A stretch of 64,000 nt of DNA from DYRB01 sp963845265 (GCA_963845265.1 CAWJRN010000007.1:1-64000), one strand, 5' to 3'; positions 33,325-42,466 are shown, counted from the first letter of the stretch. Numbers and translations: made by a program. Notes: generated by a model from the letters alone, not told the origin.

Positions 33325-34050
33325 ATGACGTACTGTATTGGGATCACGCTCGATGCCGGGTTGGTACTTGCATCGGACTCGCGTACCCACGCCGGGGTCG
33401 ACAATTTTGCGAGCTTCTGCAAGATGAGCGTGTTCGAGCGTGCCGGCGACCGGGTCTTCATTCTATTGAGCTCGGGCAACCTGGCCGGAACCCAGGCCGT
33501 CATCGGCTTGCTGAAGCAGCGCAACGCCAAGGAAGGGGTGCCCAATCTCTGGGGCGCGGAGTCCATGTTCGATGCCGCGATGCTGGTGTCGGATGCCATG
33601 CGGGACGTCGATCGGCGTGACGGCGAACACCTGGCACGGAGCGGTGGCGGCTTCAACGCCTCTTTCATACTCGGAGGCCAGATCGCGGGCGAGCCGCCAC
33701 GCCTGTTCCGCATCTATGCCGAGGGCAACTTCATCGAGGCCAGCGCGGAGACGCCCTATCTCCAGACTGGGGAGACCAAATACGGGAAGCCGATCATCGA
33801 TCGGGTCATTACCCGCTCGACCTCGCTCGACGATGCCGCCCAATGCGTGCTCGTCTCGTTCGACTCGACGATGCGCAGCAATTTGTCCGTCGGCATGCCG
33901 ATCGATCTGATCTGCTATGAGCGCGACAGCCTTGAAGTGCGGATGCGCCGCCGCTTCGACGAGGGGGATGCGTATTTCAGCGCGCTCGGCAAGCAATGGA
34001 CGGAAGGCACGCGGCAGGTATTCAGCGGTTTGCCCAAGCTGGACTGGTGA
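33325..34050 (+). CDS. Anbu-type proteasome-like peptidase
   Basis: 241 residues. After removal of Met the N-terminus is TYCIGITLDAGLVLASDSRT, giving the catalytic Thr1, Asp17-like (DSRT) and Lys (CKMSVF) of Ntn hydrolases; further motifs are SGNLAGTQ and SGGGFNASFILGGQIAGEPP. Anbu (ancestral beta-subunit) genes usually cluster with a transglutaminase, alpha-E and ATP-grasp genes; here only the transglutaminase follows. Role unclear. The ATG at 33325 was chosen because Thr must follow Met. Confidence 0.85.
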   Translation: MTYCIGITLDAGLVLASDSRTHAGVDNFASFCKMSVFERAGDRVFILLSSGNLAGTQAVIGLLKQRNAKEGVPNLWGAESMFDAAMLVSDAMRDVDRRDGEHLARSGGGFNASFILGGQIAGEPPRLFRIYAEGNFIEASAETPYLQTGETKYGKPIIDRVITRSTSLDDAAQCVLVSFDSTMRSNLSVGMPIDLICYERDSLEVRMRRRFDEGDAYFSALGKQWTEGTRQVFSGLPKLDW

Positions 34051-34067
34051 CGCCACTGAGGACGTCG

Positions 34068-34259
34068 TTAGTCCCTTACACCTGAATTCTTGAACAAAAC
34101 GACAAACAATGTAGGGTGCGGTGACGAAGGAACCGCACCAATCGCGAGTGCTGTTGTCGCAGGCTCCAAACGGTGCGGTTCGTGCCTCACCGCACCCTAC
34201 GTTTTTTCCTTGGTTCCGGCTAAGCCGGGTTAGTCCCTTACACCGGAAATCTTGAACAA
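34068..34259. repeat. Long hairpin flanked by 30-bp direct repeats
   Basis: GTAGGGTGCGGTGACGAAGG and AACCGCACC (34111-34139) pair with GGTGCGGTTCGTGCCTCACC and GCACCCTAC (34172-34200), and are followed by GTTTTTT. The hairpin is bracketed by near-identical copies of TTAGTCCCTTACACC then GAA-TCTTGAACAA at 34068-34097 and 34230-34259. It could terminate transcription after the peptidase gene; the flanking repeats suggest it arrived as a unit. Confidence 0.6.
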
Positions 34260-34554
34260 TCTGCCGAAGATATTTCCGGATCATTGTCGTTGTCGTTTTC
34301 GAGTATCCGCGCGACTACGATTACGACAACGAGGCAAGTGTTCGACCCGAATTACGGTCCGGCTTTGCGGGGTTAGGGACTAGGGCGATGGATACACGCG
34401 CGGCAAACCTAAGATGCTGCGCAAGGTGACCGTTGAATTGCCGTGCGGGGCCTGTGCGAGCCATGCTGCGGCGTATCCACATAGCCGACCCGACGCCAAC
34501 AACCCAAACTGCCGCGCCTGCTCCAGGTAGCGCGGCCGGCTCAGGAGGCCATTC
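34260..34554. other. Intergenic stretch before the transglutaminase
   Basis: No convincing gene. A short frame (IIVVVVFEYPRDYDYDNEAS) ends at 34380 but has no start. GGAGG is present just before the downstream ATG. Confidence 0.3.
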
Positions 34555-35367
34555 ATGAACATCCGTATAGGCTACGAACTGATCTACGATTGCCCGCAAC
34601 CGACCCCAATGCTCCTGACCTTGAGCGTGCACTACTCGCGCGTCTCCGACATGATCGTTCCCGACCACCTGATCGCCGACCCGCCGGTTCCGCTCACCGC
34701 CTATCGCGACAGTTTCGGCAATTGGTGCAGTCGTATCGTCGCCCCCCAGGGACAGGTTCGGCTGTCAACGGATGCACTCGTGCGGGATACGGGCCTACCG
34801 GACCCGGTTGTTCCACACGCGAGACAGACACCGGTGGAAGATCTCCCGGACGAGACCCTACTGTTCCTACTGGGAAGCCGATACTGCGAGACCGATCGCC
34901 TGTCCGAAACCGCCTGGCACCTGTTCGGCAAGTCACCGACGGGATGGGCGCGCGTCCAGGCGATCTGCGACTATGTCCACCAGCATATTGTCTTCGGCTA
35001 TGAGCACGCGCGTCCTACCAAGACCGCCTACGAGGTGTTTGAAGAGCGCAGGGGCGTTTGCCGCGACTACGCGCATCTGGCCATCGCATTCTGTCGCTGC
35101 ATGAATATCCCCGCACGTTATTGCACCGGTTACCTCGGCGACATGGGTATGCCGCCGCCCTATGGCCCGATGGATTTCGCCGGTTGGTTCGAGGCCTATC
35201 TTGACGGCCATTGGTACACATTCGACGCCCGCAACAATATCCCGCGTATCGGGCGTGTGTTGATCGCCCGCGGCCGCGACGCCGCCGACGTCGCTATCAG
35301 CAACACCTTCGGTCCCAACACCCTCAAGAACTTCAAGGTTTGGACCGACGAGGTGAGCAACGCGTGA
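34555..35367 (+). CDS. Transglutaminase-like cysteine protease family protein
   Basis: 270 residues: an N-terminal beta domain, then the transglutaminase core with catalytic Cys in RRGVCRDYAHLAIAFCRCMN and Asp in WYTFDARN. The position of the usual catalytic His reads DFAGWFEAYL (Gly-Trp rather than His-Ala-Trp), so the triad may be completed elsewhere, as in other members of this subgroup as far as I recall. AGGAGG precedes the ATG. Commonly paired with Anbu peptidases, as here (505 bp apart). Confidence 0.85.
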   Translation: MNIRIGYELIYDCPQPTPMLLTLSVHYSRVSDMIVPDHLIADPPVPLTAYRDSFGNWCSRIVAPQGQVRLSTDALVRDTGLPDPVVPHARQTPVEDLPDETLLFLLGSRYCETDRLSETAWHLFGKSPTGWARVQAICDYVHQHIVFGYEHARPTKTAYEVFEERRGVCRDYAHLAIAFCRCMNIPARYCTGYLGDMGMPPPYGPMDFAGWFEAYLDGHWYTFDARNNIPRIGRVLIARGRDAADVAISNTFGPNTLKNFKVWTDEVSNA

Positions 35368-35511
35368 CTGTCGAAAGGCCTCAGAGGCTCGCACTACGCC
35401 TCAGCTAGGATTCACCCACCTCGCCACCGGCTATCTGTCCCGCACTGCGGTACCGTCCGAGCGATGGCGGGAGCGTCCAGAATCGACCCAAAGGAGACAT
35501 CGGATCTTTGA

Positions 35512-35886
35512 ATGTCAACGGCAGTAGTTCAACGGAGAGCAGCCGTTCGCCGCAGCCCCGGCTGGCTACTGCCGCCCACGGGCGCGGCACCAAGCGGCCG
35601 TTCCCTGGCGCACTACCTGTGGGCCATGCTACCGGCACGCCTATTAGAGTCCCTGCCGCTGGTCTGCCCGAACTGCGGCGCCGACCTGTACATCGCCGCC
35701 TTCATGACCAAGGTCGCCCTGGCGCAGCGGATTCTCATCCACATCGGCGAGCCCGCCGAACCGCCCAGGATCGCCCCCGCCCGCGGACCGCCGGCCTGGG
35801 AGGATAGTCCCGAGCCGATGCCTGACTGGGACCTCGTCGCACAGCCGGACTCAGGCTACGAGTTTGACCAACGTCTCTCCTGGTAA
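35512..35886 (+). mobile_element. C-terminal remnant of an IS91-type transposase
   Basis: From about 35600 the frame gives SLAHYLWAMLPARLLESLPL VCPNCGADLYIAAFMTKVAL ... GEPAEPPRIAPARGPPAWED ... YEFDQRLSW, the familiar end of IS91-family transposases (CPxCG zinc motif, EPPRxxPARGPP, YxxDQRxxW). The upstream catalytic part is gone. No terminal repeats found. Confidence 0.7.
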
Positions 35887-36074
35887 CCGCCATCTGCTGA
35901 CGGCGCCGCCGCCCCATATTTCGGCCCGGCCCGCTGCGCCTCGAAATCTCTCCACCAGCCCGCCGAAGCTTGCTCTTGGGCGCATTGAAAGGTCCGCGAC
36001 CCCTTGGCTGACCGTCATTAGCCTCCCATCTCAGGCCATCCTGGACTCGCAGGGCTGCTTGAATTCCCTATCCG

Positions 36075-36359
36075 TTATCCGTATCCGTTATCCGTATCCG
36101 TCGTCGGATCCAGCAAGGCCTCGCTACCGACATAGCTCATGCCCAGCAGTTCTTCGACACCACCAGCCTTGTAGCGTTTGAAGTAGTCGCGCACCGTCTC
36201 CGGGTCAAGCAGCAAGGCATCCGCCACGTCAGGGGCCGTCCGTCCCTGGCCCGACAGGATCAGTGCATTGATCCGGTAGGCCTCGCGCACGTCTCTGACC
36301 TGCCGGTGAGCCAGGCGCAGTTCGCCAAGTTCTCGCTTGTCCAGGCGGTAGTTCGTCAT
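36075..36359 (-). mobile_element. N-terminal remnant of an IS630-type transposase (helix-turn-helix)
   Basis: 94 residues: MTNYRLDKRELGELRLAHRQ, VRDVREAYRINALILSGQGR, TAPDVADALLLDPETVRDYF KRYKAGGVEELLG. This is the helix-turn-helix start of IS630 transposases. The frame then enters a tandem TATCCGTATCCGT-type repeat (about 36069-36104) that codes for the odd tail TDTDNGYG; the DDE part is missing. Confidence 0.7.
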
Positions 36360-36519
36360 AGCCAGTAGTTTAGTCAGAATTTCAGCCGACTACCGCACAG
36401 TCCTCAACCGAAATCTCGTATGAGACGGTTATAAAGATACAGACCTGGCTCGAACAGCTGAGATTGCCGATACATCCATGTATCAATAGCCATTCCGATG
36501 GATTAGCTCCTGTCAGCAA

Positions 36520-37128
36520 TCAAGATCCAAAGCCACAGACGCCTGTCGGATCGACGTTGACAACTATTTCGTTGATGGCGAGCACGTTGCCATTTCGCGC
36601 AGACAGTTCTGCCGTAATGAAGGGCCGGAACGGGACCGCCGCGTTGGTCGAACCCTCGACGTAAATACCATTCTCACCAGCTCCGACCATAACCGTGTTT
36701 TCGCTGAGCACTGGGACTTCGCCTTCAGCGAGCAGCGATTGCGGGGAGCGCCGGCCCGCCGTAACATGATCGAGTAAGACGTCGTCAAGAACACCCAAGA
36801 CCACGAGGTCTGCCGCGAGTTCGGCGACGCTAGCACATCCTAACAGAGCCGCGAGCTTATCGAAGGCCTCATTCGTGGGCGCGAAAAGCGTCACCTTGTC
36901 TCGCGTGTCGAGGGCGTCGATCAACCCTGTGTCGGTAAGGGCACCGTTCAGCGTCTGGAAGCCGTTGTAGGTGGTGATGTCGGCGACGCTCACACCGCGA
37001 AGCGGCTTGTAATTCTTGTCGTCGTCTTTCTCGTCATCGTGGCTGGCCATTACTACCGAGCTTGACATGCCCAGCACCAACAACATGGTCGCAAGGTATT
37101 TGACTGGAGTCGTTTCTAAACGTCTCAT
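36520..37128 (-). CDS. Secreted fasciclin-domain protein
   Basis: 202 residues: signal peptide (YLATMLLVLGMSSSVVMA), an acidic patch (SHDDEKDDDKN), then one FAS1 domain with its H1 and H2 motifs (VTLFAPTNEAFDKL; NGNVLAINEIVVNVD). FAS1 proteins mediate adhesion or bind other proteins outside the cell. The gene has normal codon use and a good start; no partner genes. Confidence 0.85.
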   Translation of the reverse strand: MRRLETTPVKYLATMLLVLGMSSSVVMASHDDEKDDDKNYKPLRGVSVADITTYNGFQTLNGALTDTGLIDALDTRDKVTLFAPTNEAFDKLAALLGCASVAELAADLVVLGVLDDVLLDHVTAGRRSPQSLLAEGEVPVLSENTVMVGAGENGIYVEGSTNAAVPFRPFITAELSARNGNVLAINEIVVNVDPTGVCGFGS

Positions 37129-37199
37129 GTTATTTCCTCATTTTGAAAAAGGGTTCATCAGGTCGTACGGAGGTTGGTTTATCACCTGCCTCGCATATC

Positions 37200-38096
37200 A
37201 ATACGCAGCCTTGAGCCATTCAGTTCAGTGCGGTCGCAAGAATTTGTAACTGTTCCGGTATCCCAGGACAATCGCATCAAGCGTCGCTAATATTCGGACA
37301 AGCTAATATATTGGGCAAATGAGCCAGTCGCGCGGACGGGCACTCACTTTTTCTGACCAATTGTCAGCCGGATTCCATGAGAGCAGCAGGGTTTGCGCAG
37401 CTACGTGTTCACGTTGCGCCTGCTCCTAGGCAGGATCGGGTGGAAAACCGCAAAAGCAGCGCTGTTTCCGGAGCGCAAAGGCGACTGTGTGCGCTATTTT
37501 TGCCATATATATGCGGCGTGACCAATATTGGAGAGTGTTGATGCAATCGCCCTGCGGTCGCCCCCCTCTAGGTCAGCCAGTCTGCGTCACCGGCCGTGGG
37601 CGTGTGGTTCTTGTGTCGAGCGTGTCACTCGGCACCGAGAATCCTGGTCATGCCCTAATCAAAGTCTGCGCGCCCGGCGTCCGCGGAGGGGGTTCGAGAT
37701 GAGCGCTCGAATGGCGGCATGTCGGCTGCGAAACGTGAGGAGTGAGGAGCCCGCCTGCGCCGTGCGCCCTGCATCGTGGAGTGATTCCGCCAGTCGTTAG
37801 CGGCGGCCCCAACCCGCGGATCTTTGGCAAATAGCGAGGCCAATCGCTGACGCAGGCGGTGGAGACCTGCCGGTTGCTGGGGCGTGAAGGGAACTCTACC
37901 TACGGGGCTCGCCGGGACAGACGATCTCGGCCGGAACGACCCGATCGGCAGGCTCTCTAGGTGGAACCTGACCCTTTAGGGCGTGCATTCCTGCCACCGG
38001 AGAATTTGGCTGCAGAGCGTACAGAGCGGCCGAAAGCCGTTTCTCTGAATCGCTCCGTCACCGCCCAAGAGCATCTCCTTGTCCTCTTTTCTGCGC
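37200..38096. other. 900-bp stretch with no gene recognised
   Basis: All frames here give Arg/Pro/Ala-rich, protein-unlike sequence. It follows the fasciclin gene start and ends at an IS91 scrap. I see no RNA gene or long hairpin. Probably decayed mobile DNA. Confidence 0.4.
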
Positions 38097-38285
38097 TCAG
38101 CTCACGTTCCACGAGGCAGGCACCGCGTGTCCGTCCAAGCCCCCTTCCTGCGCCAGCGCGAGGTAGGCCTCCAGGTGCTGCTGGACGAGGCGGTAGAGGA
38201 CGGTTTGCTCGGGGCGGCGACGGGCGTAAGGGGCGGGTCGACAGCCCTGTGGGTTGGCGGCCATGCCGCCAGCGCGGCGCACCAA
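38097..38285 (-). mobile_element. N-terminal remnant of an IS91-type transposase
   Basis: AAN-PQGCRPAPYARRRPEQ TVLYRLVQQHLEAYLALAQE matches the zinc-binding start of IS91-family transposases (RRPExTxLYxxVxxHLExxL). It breaks off after GGLDGHAV. It abuts, in the opposite direction, the truncated 5' end of a crp gene, so an insertion or deletion here probably destroyed that gene. Confidence 0.6.
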
Positions 38286-38973
38286 TCCCCTTTGTCAACC
38301 GCCTGATCGAAGCCTTGCCAGACAAGGAGCGCAACAGGCTGTTGGAACGTTGCGAGTCGGTGGGTCTGCCGTTCGGCGCCACCCTGTGCGAGCCCGATGC
38401 GCCTTACGAGTCCGTGTATTTCCCCGTCTCCGGATTCATCTCGCTGGTGATGAGAGTGGGCAGCCATCCCCCCTGGAAATGGCACTGATCGGCAATGAAG
38501 GCATGCTCGGCGTGACCCTGGCGCTCGGGGTCGAACTCGCACCCATTCGCGCGGTGGTGCAAGGCGCCGGCACCGCGTTGCGGATGAGCGCCGAGCAGCT
38601 CCGGCAGGAATTGTCCAATAGCCCCTGCTTGCTGCGTACGCTGCACCGCTACCTGTACATACTGATGGCGCAGTTTTCACGAACCGCCGCTTGCACCCAT
38701 TTCCACGAGATCGAACCGCGGCTGGCGCGCTTGTTACTGACGACCCATGACCGCGCCCGCGCCGATCATTTTTATCTCACCCATGAGTACCTCGCCGCCA
38801 TGCTCGGGGTGCGCAGAAGCGGTGTCACCATCGCCGCCGGCGCGTTGCACCAACGGGGACTCATTCACTATATCCGCGGCGAGATCAGCGTCCTCGATCG
38901 CCGGGGGCTCGAAGCGGCGTCCTGCGAGTGCTACGACGCGCTGATCGCGGAGTACGCGCAGATGTTCGCCTGA
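38278..38973 (+). pseudogene. Crp/Fnr-family regulator, 5'-truncated and frameshifted
   Basis: The first part (FVNRLIEALPDKERNRLLER CESVGLPFGATLCEPDAPYE SVYFPVSGFISLVMRV) is in one frame; at a run of six C bases (38468-38473) the match moves to the next frame (LEMALIGNEGMLGVTLALGV to the C-terminus). The HTH is intact (YLAAMLGVRRSGVTIAAGAL). The N-terminus is cut by the IS91 scrap and no start remains. The recognition helix is close to that of the intact regulator at 13808-14602, so both may once have read similar sites. Confidence 0.75.
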
Positions 38974-39312
38974 GTAGACGCGGCTCAAAGCCGTCCCCGC
39001 TTTGCTTTGGTCAGTTCGAGAACCCGGGGACCCCGTCCTCTCATCGCTCCGATTTTCAGTCGCTTGCGCGACCAAAAACATACCGGTACCGGTCGATCCC
39101 GGTGCCGAAAACGCCAGTGAACCCGCCCCGTCCTGGCGCGCTCACCGCGACGCGTTACTCCGGAGCACCCCGGCATCACCACACATTAGCCTTGTGCCAG
39201 GCGAACGCGGGCCCTGGGCCGCAATCTCTAGGCCGATCAGCGAGTTAGCACGCTCAGACAAGGACTAATGCCACCGGCTGGCCACGCCGAGTCCAAAAAA
39301 ATGCATCGCTAT
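38974..39312. other. Intergenic stretch before the glycine-rich gene
   Basis: No gene recognised. Contains TACCGGTACCGGTCGATCCC GG, a local palindrome near 39082-39103 of unknown meaning. Confidence 0.3.
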
Positions 39313-39326
39313 GTACGGTAGCGCCC
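39313..39326 (+). promoter_or_regulatory. Near-consensus GTRCG dyad
   Basis: GTACGGTAGCGCCC: 155 bp upstream of the glycine-rich protein. One mismatch in the right half (CGCCC for CGCAC). Confidence 0.45.
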
Positions 39327-39481
39327 ATACGCGGCTCGCGACGGGGCATATATTGCTTTGTGACCGTGTATCTGAACGTCATCGGCTTGAACCACCGGTT
39401 CGTTTTGAAGCCGCGCAGTCGCCGGTTCGCACTCCTGCCTGACCGGGAATCTGTAACCACGCAGCTTGAAGAGGAAAACAC

Positions 39482-40162
39482 ATGAGCAATCGAACAATCT
39501 TACGGCGAACGTTGGCCCTGATTCTGGGAAGCGCCATGATGGGTAGCGCGGGGATCAGCCTCGCCTTCGACATGGGCAATATGATGAACCCTTCCAGATG
39601 GATGGGAGGCAACAGCGGCCCGGGTGGCTCCGGCGGCCCGATGGGCAATGTGATGAACCCCTCCAGATGGATGGGGGGTAACAGCGGTCCGGGTGGCTTC
39701 GGCGGACCCGGTGGCTACGGCGGCGGACCCGGTGGTCCCGGTGGCTTTGGTGGTGGCCCGGGCGGCTACGGCGGTGGTCCCGGTGGTCCCGGTGGCTATG
39801 GTGGTGGCCCGGGCGGCTACGGCGGTGGTCCCGGTGGCTTCGGCGGTGGTCCCGGTGGCTACGGCGGTGGTCCCGGCGGACCCGGTGGCTACGGTGGCGG
39901 ACCCGGTGGTCCCAGTGACTTCGGCGGTGGTTCTGGTGGTCCCGGTGGCTACGGCGGTGGTCCCGGCGGACCCGGTGGCTACGGCGGTGGTCCCGGTGGC
40001 TACGGCGGTGGTCCCAGTGACTTCGGCGGTGGTTCTGGTGGTCCCGGTGGCTACGGCGGTGGTCCCGGTGGCTACGGTGGCGGTCCCGGTGGTCCGGGTG
40101 GCTACGGTGGTGGCCCGCGTGGTCCCGGTGGCTACGGCCGCGGTTCGGGCGGCGGCTACTAA
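39482..40162 (+). CDS. Secreted glycine-rich repeat protein
   Basis: 226 residues: signal peptide (LRRTLALILGSAMMGSAGIS LAF), two copies of MGNxMNPSRWMGGNSGPGG (31-69), then about 150 residues of GGYGGGPGGPGG-type repeats with occasional Phe, Ser-Asp and a final Arg/Ser variant. Composition is like glycine-rich structural or ice-/surface-associated proteins; disordered, probably outside the cell or in the envelope. The repeats are imperfect at DNA level, with signs of duplicated 60- to 100-bp blocks. Function unknown. Confidence 0.75.
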   Translation: MSNRTILRRTLALILGSAMMGSAGISLAFDMGNMMNPSRWMGGNSGPGGSGGPMGNVMNPSRWMGGNSGPGGFGGPGGYGGGPGGPGGFGGGPGGYGGGPGGPGGYGGGPGGYGGGPGGFGGGPGGYGGGPGGPGGYGGGPGGPSDFGGGSGGPGGYGGGPGGPGGYGGGPGGYGGGPSDFGGGSGGPGGYGGGPGGYGGGPGGPGGYGGGPRGPGGYGRGSGGGY

Positions 40163-40723
40163 TCACCGGGCGACGACGGCCTCGAATATCGAACTTCCCC
40201 CAGACGCAACAAGGGTAACTTCAATCCCACGAAGATAACGCCCAACCCTGGGAAGATGTTCGGCGGCGCAAGGTCCCGGAGTCAGGTTCGGCATGTCGGG
40301 GGATGACGTGAGTGTGCCAATGCAGGCTCAACGGCCTCCCTTGGCGCCAAGGGTCTCGCCGGCCCGCACCCGCCCCGCGCGAGTCGGTCATACTTGGGGC
40401 CGCGACCTGACCCGGACGGGTAGCCAATAACGGAACAGAGTCTTTGCGAGGCAACGCCGCAAGCCGGGGGTAACCCGGCTCCCCGCGTGTTGCCCCACCT
40501 TGCTCCCACTCATTCAACGTAGTCCACACTGCGCCGCGCGCCCACCGCTGTCCTGCGGCGCAACCACAACAGATTTCATACCCTATTTTTATTGGGGGCT
40601 GTCTTGACAAAGGGGTCCACATCAGTAGACCAGATCAAGTCAGACTCCAACGGGTTCGGGTGACAGTTTGCTTGATTGCGCCGCTGCAATACCCGAATTA
40701 AGTAAAGTGTCACCGGAATTGCC
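40163..40723. other. 560-bp stretch with no gene recognised
   Basis: No convincing frame, RNA gene or mobile element. It separates the glycine-rich gene from a decapitated transglutaminase gene, so it probably marks a deletion or insertion scar. Confidence 0.4.
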
Positions 40724-41125
40724 GGGGGTTTTCGCTACCAGATGCGCGAAGAACCGGGCGTGCAGCCGCCGGCGCTGACATTGACGAGCAAGAGCGGCTC
40801 CTGCCGGGACTTCGCGGCCTTGTTCATGGAGGCATGCCGTTTCCTTGGGCTGGCAAGCCGATTCGTCAGCGGTTATCTGTTCGCACCGGCCACCGCGGCT
40901 GGCGACGCCTCGACCCATGCCTGGGCCCAGGTCTACCTGCCCGGCGCCGGCTGGAAAGGATTCGATCCCACCAGCGGCGAGGTGGCCGGAAACAAGCACA
41001 TCGCCGTGGCGGTGGCACGCCACCCGGAAGCCGTGCCGCCAGTGGCCGGAAGCTACCTCGGTGCTCCAGATCAGCGCCCATTGCTGACGGTAGCGGTACG
41101 GGTGAGCGCGCTCGCGGCCTCATGA
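40724..41125 (+). pseudogene. C-terminal half of a second transglutaminase-like gene
   Basis: From GFRYQMREEPGVQPPALTLT the frame carries the catalytic Cys (SGSCRDFAALFMEACRFLGL), His (STHAWAQVYLP) and Asp (GWKGFDPTSG) in proper order, then a normal family end. The N-terminal beta domain is missing and no ribosome site precedes the internal ATG at 40742. The intact active site is notable, but most of the protein is absent. Confidence 0.65.
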
Positions 41126-41274
41126 ACGGTTGCCCTCATCCGGCGCGCTACCAGAGCTAGGGAGTGACCACAGGGACGGATGACCGGGCAGTAACCAGCA
41201 CCGAAACCCCGGCTACGGTACCGAACCGCACGCACCGCAGCCAATGGCCACGCACTCCTCTGGGAGTGGATGCC

Positions 41275-41568
41275 TCAACCCACCGCCGTTCCGAACAGCG
41301 CGCCAACGCCGCCCGTAATGGCCATTGCCAGTGCGCCCCAGAACGAGACGCGCCATGCCCCGGCGACAGGCGGCGCGCCGCCGGTACGTGCCGCCGCCGC
41401 TCCGAGCGCGGTGAGAAACATCAACGAGCTCGCTCCGACCCCTTGGATCAGCCCATCGCGTGGCACCACCAGCACGACCAGGAGCGTGAGCGCCGCACCG
41501 GCCGTGAAGCTCGCCGCCGACGTCAGTGCTGCCTGTATCGGCCGCACACGAGAGATCCGCGGTGGCAA
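41275..41568 (-). pseudogene. C-terminal fragment of a VIT1/CCC1-type metal transporter
   Basis: 97 residues with three hydrophobic helices: PIQAALTSAASFTAGAALTL, GASSLMFLTALGAAAARTGG and AWRVSFWGALAMAITGGVGA LFG. The order and the RVxFWGALAMAxTxGxGALFG end match VIT/CCC1 iron-manganese transporters. The N-terminal helices and metal-binding region are absent. Confidence 0.6.
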
Positions 41569-41662
41569 GCGGCAAGCGGCAAGGCGATTGTGTTCGTTGG
41601 CGAACGGACGGCGGGGCCCGATAGAGATACAAATAACCTCAAGGCCACTGAGTGCCTAAATG

Positions 41663-41677
41663 CGTATACTGAATACG
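41663..41677 (+). promoter_or_regulatory. Inverted repeat CGTAT-N5-ATACG upstream of the glycine-zipper lipoprotein
   Basis: CGTATACTGAATACG, a perfect 5-bp inverted repeat 47 bp before the ATG at 41725. Its spacing differs from the GTRCG-N4-CGYAC class. It overlaps what could be a -10 region (TATACT). Confidence 0.4.
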
Positions 41678-41724
41678 TAGCCACACGTCCGAGGCCGGTT
41701 TCGGCCAATGCGGGAGATTCACTC

Positions 41725-42030
41725 ATGAAAGTCGCCATGGTATCCATCTTCGTCATCGCCGCGGTCGCCCTAGCGGGCTGCGGCACCACCACCGGGGAGC
41801 GCACGGGCAGTGGCGCCCTGCTCGGGGCCGGCACCGGCGCGGCCATCGGCTCCTTCAGCGGCAACGCCGGCAAGGGTGCCCTGATTGGCGCCGGCGCTGG
41901 CGCCCTCGGGGGCTACCTCTATGACCAGGACAAGAAACAGCAAGACCAGTACTACTACGACCAGAATAGGGCGCGGCAGGACCAGTACTACTACGACCGG
42001 AACAGAACCCAGCAAGACCAGTACTACTAG
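41725..42030 (+). CDS. Glycine-zipper lipoprotein with a Tyr-rich repeat tail
   Basis: 101 residues: signal and lipobox (VIAAVALAGC), a glycine-zipper 2TM-type domain (GALLGAGTGAAIGSFSGNAG KGALIGAGAGALGGYLYD), and a tail of three repeats of QDQYYYDxNRxxQ. Outer-membrane lipoproteins of this type are stress- or stationary-phase-related. The Tyr-rich repeat is unusual. Confidence 0.8.
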   Translation: MKVAMVSIFVIAAVALAGCGTTTGERTGSGALLGAGTGAAIGSFSGNAGKGALIGAGAGALGGYLYDQDKKQQDQYYYDQNRARQDQYYYDRNRTQQDQYY

Positions 42031-42353
42031 CAGGCCAACCGGACGGGCCCCTTGCAGAGGTTCCGCCCGCCCCGCAGGCAGCAAGGGAGAAGGTGGGGCA
42101 TGGGCACCCCCTGGCTCGCGGGAGTCCAAGAAAATCGTCGGTGTCCCACCTGGGTGCGCGAAGCCTAAGCATTGACTACGGCGATCTCCCTCGAAAGCCG
42201 CCTCGACCCCGGCGGCTTGCCCTTTTTTGGGTCCCATCCTTGCCCCGGGGCACCATCTGGAGGTCAACAGGGCTGCCGAGCGACCCGAAGTACCGGCGGC
42301 TGGCGGCCGATCAGGCCCAAAATGTCATCCGCAGCTATCCTGGGTCGTGCGAC

Positions 42354-42441
42354 GCCGAGCCGGCGCCGGCCTTCGCCGGCTCGGGCCCCCAAACTGAGGT
42401 CCTGGCCTCAATGGGCCAGGTCCCGATCTCGGGACGTCCCG
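42354..42441. repeat. Cluster of GC-rich hairpins
   Basis: GCCGAGCCGGCG - 8 nt - CGCCGGCTCGGG (42354-42385, 11 of 12 pairs), a weaker CCTGGCC/GGCCAGG pair near 42401-42421, and the palindrome CGGGACGTCCCG at 42430-42441. It lies between convergent genes and may act as a bidirectional terminator. The rest of 42031-42466 shows no gene. Confidence 0.4.
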
Positions 42442-42466
42442 AGCCGAGGCCCGAGGCGCCGGCGAC

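Noticed and set aside
36069..36104. TATCCGT tandem repeats as an integration site
   Set aside because: Short simple repeat at the broken end of an IS630 gene; no integrase or tRNA gene nearby.
39555..40166. His/Arg-repeat frame on the minus strand of the glycine-rich gene
   Set aside because: It is the complement of the GGYGGGPGG codons; the plus strand has a signal peptide and start.
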